This document shows positions 54,955 through 62,336 of a stretch of 64,000 bases of DNA, piece after piece (position 1 is the first letter of the stretch; each line of letters begins with the position of its first letter). The position numbers were made by a program, and so were the translations under genes. Origin of the DNA: Hyphomicrobiaceae bacterium (GTDB lineage Bacteria; Pseudomonadota; Alphaproteobacteria; Rhizobiales; Hyphomicrobiaceae); contig JAHDXT010000004.1 in NCBI GenBank assembly GCA_023384095.1, positions 1-64,000 of the forward strand. Reading direction: 5' to 3'. The notes beneath the pieces are model-generated. The model worked only from the letters and a program-made list of their open reading frames with translations. It was not told the DNA's origin and ran no database searches.

Positions 54955-57900
54955 CCGAGCTTTTCATCCTTCGCAACATAGCGACCGTCAATTTCTATCT
55001 CTATGCTCAGGACTTTCCGATCGCGGCACGCGGCAACACGGTGTTCCTGGGTGCGAACGGTTCGGGTAAATCGGTGCTGCTTGACGCCATCCAGATCGTG
55101 ATGACCGGGATGAACCGGCGTTATCTCGATCTCAACAGTCGCGTCTCTGAGGGCGGCCGCAGCACGCGCACCGTCCGCGAGGCCTGCCTCGGCCTTCTCG
55201 ACGATGGCGACGGCTACGAGCGCGAGGCGTGCATCACCTACATTGCACTGGGATTCGAAACCGCGGATGGCAGCCGATGCTGCACCGCCGGCGTCTGTCT
55301 CGAGGCCAAGGCGTCGGTCAACGAGGAGACTGTTCTCGGCTTCTTCATCACCGAGGATGTGATCCTGCGCTTTGCCGACTTCGTTCACCCGCGCGCAGAT
55401 GGCTTCGAGGAGAAGGCATGGCATAGCTTTCTGGATGAGCAACGCCGCCTGGGACGTGCCGTGCACGTCTTTCAGCGCCAGAACAATCGCAATTTCCTGC
55501 GTCAGCTCTATGCGATCATCAATGCCAATGCGCGCGGCACGCAGCTCGATCCCGATCGCGCCCGGGCCGCCATGCGTCAGGCGCTTTCCTTTGACATTCA
55601 GCAGATCAAGAGCGTCACGGATTTCGTGAAGCGGTACCTGCTCGACGAGATTCCGATCGACATCGAGACCTTTCAGTCCCGCTACATGACATGGCGCGAG
55701 ATGCAGAAGCAGATCGCCCGTGTCGAGGCGGAGATCAAAGCGGTCGAAACGATGCGTTCGTTGTCCGAGCGCGTTCTGCAAGACCAATTCAATGTCCGCT
55801 TTTGGACCTACGCTATGCATCGTGCGGAATACGATCGTTATGGGGAGGTGATCGCCAGACAGCGGCGCGAAATTGCCGGGATGCAGAAGGATCTCGACAG
55901 CACACAATCCTATCTCGTGTCGCTGGCGGATGGGATCGAGCACAATCAGCGGCTGCTGCAGGCGCTGGAGGAGCAAATTGACGGTACGCCTTCTGCGAAG
56001 CAGCTCCGATTGGCCGAGGCGCAAAAGGAGCGTCAGGATGCCATTCGCCGTAGAGGCAACATTGAATCGAAGCCAATCTTTGATGCGCTCAGCGGCTTGC
56101 GAGACGCCGTTACGAATCGTACTTTCCCCGCGCGTACGTTCCCGGATGTCGCGAATTTCGTGCAGACCCAGCTGGCTGCGCATGTCATCAGCACTTATGA
56201 CGCCAGCTGGCCGAAGTCGCCGTCAGATATCGCGAGCACCATCGGGGCGCTGCCGTCCTTGTCTGCCGCATGCGCTCGCATCGAGGATCACCACAAGCGC
56301 GCTGTGGCGGAGCGTGCGCGTCTCTCACATGAGTGCGATGAGGTCGAGCGCGTTCTGAAGCGGTTGCGTTCCGGAGGCACTTACATGTCCCCGGACACTC
56401 AGGATTTCCTCGCGGACATGGCGCGTATGGGCGTGCCGGCCCAGAGCCTGTCGGAAGTTGCCGACATCGGGCCTGCCTTTGCCTCATGGCGTGGGATCAT
56501 TGAGGCGATTCTCGGCGATTGGGTCGACGCGGTGATCGTCGAGCCGTCGCATATGGACCGCGCCTACAGGCACTTCGACGACAACTATAAGGCGACCCGC
56601 GCCAAGCTCATCCAATCGGAGAATGTATCTGCCCAGGACCAGGGTCCTCGTCCGGGCACGCTGGCCGAGGCGGTGGTCACGGCCAACCGCTATGCGCGGG
56701 CGTTCCTCAACGTCCGCCTTGGCCGCATCGTTCGCGCGCGGTCGGCAGACGACATCCGCAAGGGTGATCTCGCGGCCTCAGAGGACGGCAAGTACGCTCA
56801 TGGGCGAGGCATCGAGTACCGCCGGCTTCAACCAGTTCCGCGCCTCGGCAAGTCCGTACGCGATCAGCAGATCGCTCAGCTGACGGATCGGGAGAAGGCC
56901 CTCAAGCTCCAGTTGGCCGCGGCAAAGGAGGATGAGGCGCGGCTGCACGCCATTCTGCATGCACTTAAACAAGCCGACGCTGTTCTGATCAGCAACAAGG
57001 CTGACGTGCTACGCATTTGCAGCGAGATGGCGGCGGCCGACACCGAGAGCAAACGGCAGGCCGAGCTGATCGCGGAGCTGGAGGCTGATCTGCCCCACGG
57101 CTTGAAGGAGGAGAAGAGCAAGGTCGAGGCGGTGCTCAAGAGCTACCGGCAAGAGCGACAGGATGAGAGCAAGAAGGAAAGGGATCTGATCGACCAGATC
57201 GGCCAGCGACGCGGCGGCATGAACAGCAATACCGAGCTGCGGACTAAGGCTGCCGCGGAGGTACGTTCCATCATGCCGATGCTGGAACGGCGCAAGATGC
57301 AGCATGATCCGTCGATCGGACTGGAGAGGTTTGTCCGCCGCGCCCGCGCCAGCTACTTGCAGGAGAAGGCCGCGCGAGAGCATCCCGCCCATGTTCGCAA
57401 CCACTTCGATACGCTTCTGAAAGAGAGGAAGGCGAGCCAGCGCAGCACCGAGACCAGGCTGATCGCCGCGGTGGAGGACTACGTCCAAGCCAATCCCGAT
57501 CTGCATCCGGGCTTTGCGTGGTCTGACATTATTGATAGCGAGCAAACGACGGTCTTTGACTGGCTCAGTGTGCGCCATCGCCACCTTTCTGAGACCGTTC
57601 TCCGCAATTTCAAGGTCCAGGTGGACAATGCGGTCAAGGCGCTGGTCGAGACCATGGTGCATGACTTTCTGAGCCGTCTGCGCGCCAACATCGAATCCGT
57701 CGACCGTACCAAGGATGACCTGAACCGTGCTCTGCGCGGAAGCGTCTTCATGGGCGAGGTCTATCAGATCCGTCAGGAGCGCGATCAGGACAAGGAGACG
57801 ATCCGCTACCTGATCGACCGCCTGGACATCGTTGCACCGAAGGCCACGGCGCTTATGCAGAGCAATCCCGATCCCAACGACCCGGATCAAGTCAAGATCA

Positions 57901-58481
57901 CGGAGCTGATCGACATGCTGACGCTTGAGGCCAGCGACGACGCGACCCATCGCCGCCGGCTCAACGAGTTGGCCGACTACCGGAATTATTTCCGCTTCAC
58001 CATCGACATCTGCGACCCGAACAACGGCAATCGCAAGATCTCCGATCTTGAGCAACGCCGCGGCAAGGCCAGTGGCGGGCAAAAGTTCGTGCCGTTCTAC
58101 ATCTGCCTCGGCGTGGCCGCGGCATCCGCCTATCGCAACCACCTGGGCGGCAGCAAGGATGCGCCGCCGCAGTCGGCGCTCCTGCTCATGGACGAGGCCT
58201 TCGAGAAGCTCGACCCGGACAATATCCACAAGATCATTCAGTTCTATCAGCGCCTCGGGCTGCAGCTCGTCATGGCCGCGCCAAAGACCCATCAGGCGCT
58301 CTATCAGGAGACATTTGACACTTTGATCTCGATTGTCCGGGTCGGCCGGGCCATTGAAGCCACGGCGCAGCATTTCCATCCGGCTGCGCATCAGCTGCTG
58401 CGCAGCGAAAACCCCATGCACAAGGTGCGCAGCTTCTTCGAGGAGCGTGTCCGCCGAGAACGGGAAGATGCCGCAGAATAA
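54951..58481 (+). CDS. jetC: Wadjet SMC-like ATPase JetC
   Basis: 1,176 residues. N-terminal Walker A GANGSGKS in VFLGANGSGKSVLLDAI; long coiled-coil arms (about 230-480 and 650-800, 1000-1050) around a hinge-like centre (SLSEVADIGPAFASWRGIIEAIL, the MukB-like hinge region); C-terminal signature SGGQKFVPFYICLG and Walker B LLLMDEAFEKLDPDN. This is the DNA-motor subunit: it extrudes DNA loops until a circular plasmid is fully reeled in. All ATPase motifs are intact. It overlaps jetB by 4 bases and jetD by 14. Confidence 0.93.
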   Translation: MTELFILRNIATVNFYLYAQDFPIAARGNTVFLGANGSGKSVLLDAIQIVMTGMNRRYLDLNSRVSEGGRSTRTVREACLGLLDDGDGYEREACITYIALGFETADGSRCCTAGVCLEAKASVNEETVLGFFITEDVILRFADFVHPRADGFEEKAWHSFLDEQRRLGRAVHVFQRQNNRNFLRQLYAIINANARGTQLDPDRARAAMRQALSFDIQQIKSVTDFVKRYLLDEIPIDIETFQSRYMTWREMQKQIARVEAEIKAVETMRSLSERVLQDQFNVRFWTYAMHRAEYDRYGEVIARQRREIAGMQKDLDSTQSYLVSLADGIEHNQRLLQALEEQIDGTPSAKQLRLAEAQKERQDAIRRRGNIESKPIFDALSGLRDAVTNRTFPARTFPDVANFVQTQLAAHVISTYDASWPKSPSDIASTIGALPSLSAACARIEDHHKRAVAERARLSHECDEVERVLKRLRSGGTYMSPDTQDFLADMARMGVPAQSLSEVADIGPAFASWRGIIEAILGDWVDAVIVEPSHMDRAYRHFDDNYKATRAKLIQSENVSAQDQGPRPGTLAEAVVTANRYARAFLNVRLGRIVRARSADDIRKGDLAASEDGKYAHGRGIEYRRLQPVPRLGKSVRDQQIAQLTDREKALKLQLAAAKEDEARLHAILHALKQADAVLISNKADVLRICSEMAAADTESKRQAELIAELEADLPHGLKEEKSKVEAVLKSYRQERQDESKKERDLIDQIGQRRGGMNSNTELRTKAAAEVRSIMPMLERRKMQHDPSIGLERFVRRARASYLQEKAAREHPAHVRNHFDTLLKERKASQRSTETRLIAAVEDYVQANPDLHPGFAWSDIIDSEQTTVFDWLSVRHRHLSETVLRNFKVQVDNAVKALVETMVHDFLSRLRANIESVDRTKDDLNRALRGSVFMGEVYQIRQERDQDKETIRYLIDRLDIVAPKATALMQSNPDPNDPDQVKITELIDMLTLEASDDATHRRRLNELADYRNYFRFTIDICDPNNGNRKISDLEQRRGKASGGQKFVPFYICLGVAAASAYRNHLGGSKDAPPQSALLLMDEAFEKLDPDNIHKIIQFYQRLGLQLVMAAPKTHQALYQETFDTLISIVRVGRAIEATAQHFHPAAHQLLRSENPMHKVRSFFEERVRREREDAAE

Positions 58482-59691
58482 TCTGCCGGCAGCCGAAGCG
58501 CTGCTCCACCTGTTGCTTGATCGCTTTGAAGCGCCCAGAGCGCGCGTCCGCGACATCACCCAGACGATCGACTACACCAAGGTCGGCGGGCCGGCCGCAC
58601 AAGATGAGTTCCATCGCGTCCTCCAAGACGCCGCCCGCGCGGGCGGTATCGCCTTGGAGCGTGAGCGGCTCGGGCGCTTCACGGGGGAATTCGCCCGGGT
58701 TCGTCTCATCGATGCCGAGCTCCTCTACAAGTTCCTTGCACGCTCACCTTCGGGCACCATAGCCGATGCGGCGCGGCGAACGATCGACGCAACGATCCCT
58801 GACATCCTCGAGGATGCCTTCTTGGCGGAGATCAAACGAGAGGCCCTGACGGCGTGGACGAGCAACAAAAGGTTTCTCGGGCTCGCGCCAACGGAGTCCG
58901 AGACATTCGTCACAATCCTGCGGCTGGTCCACGGGATCATCCATCTCGACGGCCGCGACATCGATCATCGCACATTTTCGCGCCGCACTGTGAAGGACAG
59001 CAAGGCCTTGGAGCGGTTGGAAAGCCGCGTGGCGCTACTGTTGAAACGGTGGAACGCAAACCTGGTGGATCACGAGCCGCGCGACATCTTGGAGGCGAGC
59101 GGCATCGTGCGCCGCGCCCACCTGCTGCAGGTCAAAGGGCCTCTCTACCTTTCGTCCGGCGATCTGAACATTGAGGGCACGGGCCAGATGTTCATTGGCT
59201 TGCCCTGGGCGGCCGTCGAGCGGGCAACGCTGGCCCGGCCGGTCGACTACATCATCACCATCGAGAACCCGACAAGCTTTTGGCGCTACTGCACGGAGAT
59301 CAGCGGGTGCTATCTCGCGCTCCTCACGGACGGTTTTCCGGCCCGTGATGTTCTGTCAAGCATGAAGCATCTGGTGACGGCTGGGCGAATGGCGGGCAAG
59401 CCGCCAGTCTATCACTGGGGCGACATTGACGCCGGCGGCCTCCGCATTGCGGCGCATCTCGAGGACGCTTTCGGCATGCCGATTGCTCTCCACGACATGA
59501 GCCCGGGACTAGCAATTGCTCTGGGGACGCCACTGCAGTCACGCAAAGGATTGGAGCGACTCGCATTGCGATCCGGCGACATTGGCGACGTCGCCCGTTG
59601 GCTCGCCACGGACGCGGCAAGAGCGCTTGAACAGGAAGAGCTCGATCCTCGGGCACCGCCACCAATCTCCAGGCCAAGCCGGCTGACGTAA
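58468..59691 (+). CDS. jetD: Wadjet nuclease JetD
   Basis: 407 residues, DUF3322/DUF2220 (topoisomerase VI-like Toprim) family. N-terminal winged-helix-type region, then the Toprim active-site motifs: IITIENPTSFW (Glu) and YHWGDIDAGGLR (D-I-D). It cleaves the plasmid trapped by the JetABC motor. Starts at the ATG inside the end of jetC. All catalytic residues are present, so the system appears complete and functional. Confidence 0.92.
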   Translation: MPQNNLPAAEALLHLLLDRFEAPRARVRDITQTIDYTKVGGPAAQDEFHRVLQDAARAGGIALERERLGRFTGEFARVRLIDAELLYKFLARSPSGTIADAARRTIDATIPDILEDAFLAEIKREALTAWTSNKRFLGLAPTESETFVTILRLVHGIIHLDGRDIDHRTFSRRTVKDSKALERLESRVALLLKRWNANLVDHEPRDILEASGIVRRAHLLQVKGPLYLSSGDLNIEGTGQMFIGLPWAAVERATLARPVDYIITIENPTSFWRYCTEISGCYLALLTDGFPARDVLSSMKHLVTAGRMAGKPPVYHWGDIDAGGLRIAAHLEDAFGMPIALHDMSPGLAIALGTPLQSRKGLERLALRSGDIGDVARWLATDAARALEQEELDPRAPPPISRPSRLT

Positions 59692-59969
59692 CGGCCTAGC
59701 TGCGGTGGCACCAGGTGGACACACTGGCGCCAGGCAATCTCAATGAGTTTGCACGCACGGTTGGACTGAACAAGGTTTATAGAAGGTGAGACGCCATATT
59801 TTTGATCCAGTGTTCGAGTTAATGGAGCGCCGATTCCGTTCACCAGAGATTCAAGGAGTTCGCAGTGATCCCAACCGCGCGGGTAGTGCCCTCGGCCGGT
59901 GGCATGCGTGCTTGTTGACGCCGACGAAGACTGCTGCGCACAGCGCCCTTTGAGGATCCAATTGCTGAG

Positions 59970-60335
59970 CTAAGGGGCGTGTTTGTCTTTTGAAGATCGC
60001 GCTGCTCCCCGCGTCGCCGGCTCCATCTCGGCAACGCCGGACAGCACAACCGGAGGCCTGTTCGGAAACTCGGCGACAAGGCGAAGCTTTCCGCCCATGG
60101 CCTCGACATAGCTGCGCAGCGTGGACAGCAGCAGGTCGCTGCGCTGCTCGATGCGTGAGACGCCTTCCTGCCCGATGCCCAGCGCCTTGGCCATGTGGAC
60201 CTGCGTCTTCTCCAGGGCACGACGAAGGTCGCGCAGCGACATCTCCTCTGCGATCAGTTCGGCCGCGCGCGCCGCGACCTTCCTGCGCCGCTTCGCATCA
60301 AGCCGTTCCATCTTCTCCTTCAGTGTGGTCGCCAT
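59970..60335 (-). CDS. higA: XRE-family antitoxin, HigA-like
   Basis: 121 residues. A helix-turn-helix LEKTQVHMAKALGIGQEGVSRIEQRSDLLLSTLRSYVEAMGG, typical of HigA-type antitoxins encoded after their toxin. Two bases separate it from the toxin gene. The 280 bp between it and jetD (opposite strand) are empty. Confidence 0.88.
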   Translation of the reverse strand: MATTLKEKMERLDAKRRRKVAARAAELIAEEMSLRDLRRALEKTQVHMAKALGIGQEGVSRIEQRSDLLLSTLRSYVEAMGGKLRLVAEFPNRPPVVLSGVAEMEPATRGAARSSKDKHAP

Positions 60336-60337
60336 GA

Positions 60338-60718
60338 TTATCTCCTCTTGTCCTTGCGGGGCTCTTCATCCGTGAGCCGCTCAAGATGACCGGCAAAGCG
60401 CTCATCCGCCTTAGCAATCAACCGCTTGTAGAATTTCTTCTCGCTGACCCCGGACTTGTCTCCGCACACAAGGAGGATCGCCTTGCGCTTGGGGTCGAAG
60501 GCGAAGGCAACACGCCACACGCCGTCGTCCGCTCGGAAGCGCAGCTCCTTCATGTTGTCGTAATCAGACCCCTTGAGCGTGTCCGCGTGCGGCCGTCCGA
60601 GCGCAGGTCCGAACTCCTCAAGCATGTGGGCGTGCGCCAATAGTTCGTCCTGCACGGCCTCTGGCAGTTCATCGAATTCAGGCTCGAAGGCCCCATGGAA
60701 CAGGACTTCCCAGCTCAT
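60338..60718 (-). CDS. higB: HigB-like toxin (phage-derived Gp49/RelE superfamily)
   Basis: About 126 residues starting MSWEVLFHGAFEPEFDEL. The RelE-fold core is GSDYDNMKELRFRADDGVWRVAFAFDPKRKAILLV, followed by DKSGVSEKKFYKRLIAKADERF. It is a ribosome-dependent mRNA interferase type. The toxin-first order is standard for HigBA. An upstream TTG two codons earlier is possible, but the ATG at 60718 is preferred. Confidence 0.9.
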   Translation of the reverse strand: MSWEVLFHGAFEPEFDELPEAVQDELLAHAHMLEEFGPALGRPHADTLKGSDYDNMKELRFRADDGVWRVAFAFDPKRKAILLVCGDKSGVSEKKFYKRLIAKADERFAGHLERLTDEEPRKDKRR

Positions 60719-60723
60719 GGGCA

Positions 60724-60752
60724 ATTATGCCTCACACGACATATGTTATCAA
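60724..60752 (-). promoter_or_regulatory. Promoter of higBA (probably leaderless)
   Basis: On the minus strand, TTGATA (60747-60752) and CATAAT (60724-60729) are 17 bases apart. The -10 ends six bases before the toxin ATG, so transcription would begin at about the start codon, giving a leaderless mRNA. Confidence 0.5.
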
Positions 60753-60925
60753 ATGCATTTTTTTCAAGTGGCAGGCACCCGGAACACGGGGACAAAATGG
60801 AGCCGCTGCGGTGCTCACACGGCCGGCTTCGTACCTGCGCTCCAGATTTGGTAGATCGTCTTGCGGCGCTCGAATGCTTCCCTGCCGTCTTCCATGATGC
60901 GGACGATCTTCTCCTGACAGGGCGG

Positions 60926-61126
60926 GAACTCGTGCTTGCAGCCATGGACATCAATACCGTTCGCGCCTAGCTTGGCCTTGTGTCGATCAACTCTACCAAC
61001 ATCTATGCCGAGATCGATCTCACGCTGAAAGCCAATGCCGTAGCTCTTTGCGAAGTCGGTCAGCCACGACCCAGTTGCTCATGGAAGGAGGACAAAGACC
61101 TCATGGCCTTTCTGAAATCCTTGTGA
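60926..61126 (+). pseudogene. C-terminal fragment of a tyrosine recombinase, with an internal stop
   Basis: Reads ...AAMDINTVRA, then TAG (60968-60970), then LGLVSINSTNIYAEIDLTLKA...CSWKEDKDLMAFLKSL to the stop at 61126. The DINTxRAWLGHVSxxTTNIYAEIDL pattern is the catalytic C-terminus of transposon-type tyrosine recombinases, with Tyr in NIYAEID and the expected Trp codon changed to TAG. The rest of 60753-61283 has no recognisable gene. A dead relic bordering the cargo. Confidence 0.7.
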
Positions 61127-61283
61127 ACCAGCGGTTCTATTTCGGCGCGCTCCGCCGGGCACTCCAGCTCTGAGTAGGAGGAGCGGGCGCAGCGCTCGCC
61201 TTCTTGAAGGCCGGGACCGCTTTGTCCGGCATGCGCCTCGCCGGATCGGCCAGGACGACCCAGCCCCAACATCCCAACATCTG

Positions 61284-62336
61284 TCATTCTATCCTGGCCG
61301 TTCCCTGGCGCATGAAGCGAACGACATCCTGCGGCGCGAGCTGGATGCGCAGTGCCGCCCGCAGCGCACCGAGGCCGAATGCACGCAGATCCTCGTTGAA
61401 GTCGCCCATCCGCGGGGACAGTGCCAGCGCCTCAATGCCCGCTGCTTCGGCGCGTTCGGTCAATGCCATGAGCGCCATGTCACCCGCGGCATCGGCGTCG
61501 CGGGCGATGTAGAGCCGTCGCAGCGTATCCGGAAACAGGATGGCGGACAGGTGTGCTGCGGACAGCGCTGCCATCATTGACATGCCCGGCAACGCCATGC
61601 GCAACGACAGCACCGTCTCGATCCCTTCGCCGGCGGCCATGACGTCGATCGACGGGCCAAAGCGCACGGCATGGCCGAGTAGCAGGCCCATGGCCTTGCG
61701 TTGCGTCTCGACTGGCGCCTTGCCGATGCCGGATGGATCGAGCCATGTGCGGTGCGCGCCGGTGATGAGGCCGCCAAGATCGGTGACACTGGCGATCATC
61801 GCCGGCCAGACCTGCGTCGGCCCATGCTCACGGCGATGGTAGCACCGCGGATGATAGCGAAGCGCTCGGACGTCGCACAGATCGCCGAGGCAGCGATGGC
61901 GGAGATAGGTCTCCACCAATGTACCGCGGATCGGTTGCGACGCCGCGATGAGACGCCGGGCCGCCTCGGGCGAGCCAATTGGCACCGGCGACGCAGAGGA
62001 CTTGTGCTGCGGATCCGGTTCTGGACGCGGCAGGCTGAGAAAGCGACGCGCTTCGTCGGCCACATCGCGGAAGTCGATGAGCCCCAGGCTCTCGCGGATC
62101 ACGTCAAGCAGATCGCCGTGCTCGCCGGTGGCCGCGTCGGTCCACTTACCAGCTGCGCCGGGACCCCTCTCCGGACCGGACAGCTGGACGTACATGGAGC
62201 GGCCGCGCGTATTGTGCACGTCGCCGACGATCCAATAACGGCCAGCGCGGCGGCCGTTGGAGAGGTACTGACGGCACACCGCCTCGGCCTCGCGCGCAAG
62301 GCGGTGTGCAAGCTGGGACGCATCACGCCGGGCCAT
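61284..62336 (-). CDS. Toprim-domain primase-like protein, copy B
   Basis: 350 residues, intact homologue of 13208-14261. N-terminal DUF7146-like region (LAHRLAREAEAVCRQYLSNGRR, GEHGDLLDVIRESLG), central GRYWIVGDV, then the Toprim motifs VMAAGEGIETVLSLRM and LYIARDADAAGD. The start overlaps the helicase stop (ATGA). The last 20 residues differ from both copy A and the remnant at 51546-51683, consistent with a breakpoint at its 3' end where the cargo begins. Confidence 0.88.
   Translation of the reverse strand: MARRDASQLAHRLAREAEAVCRQYLSNGRRAGRYWIVGDVHNTRGRSMYVQLSGPERGPGAAGKWTDAATGEHGDLLDVIRESLGLIDFRDVADEARRFLSLPRPEPDPQHKSSASPVPIGSPEAARRLIAASQPIRGTLVETYLRHRCLGDLCDVRALRYHPRCYHRREHGPTQVWPAMIASVTDLGGLITGAHRTWLDPSGIGKAPVETQRKAMGLLLGHAVRFGPSIDVMAAGEGIETVLSLRMALPGMSMMAALSAAHLSAILFPDTLRRLYIARDADAAGDMALMALTERAEAAGIEALALSPRMGDFNEDLRAFGLGALRAALRIQLAPQDVVRFMRQGTARIE

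Noticed and set aside
54951..58481. SbcC, RecN or plain MukB-type condensin
   Set aside because: The JetA, JetB and JetD neighbours in order, and the Toprim D-I-D nuclease, identify Wadjet.
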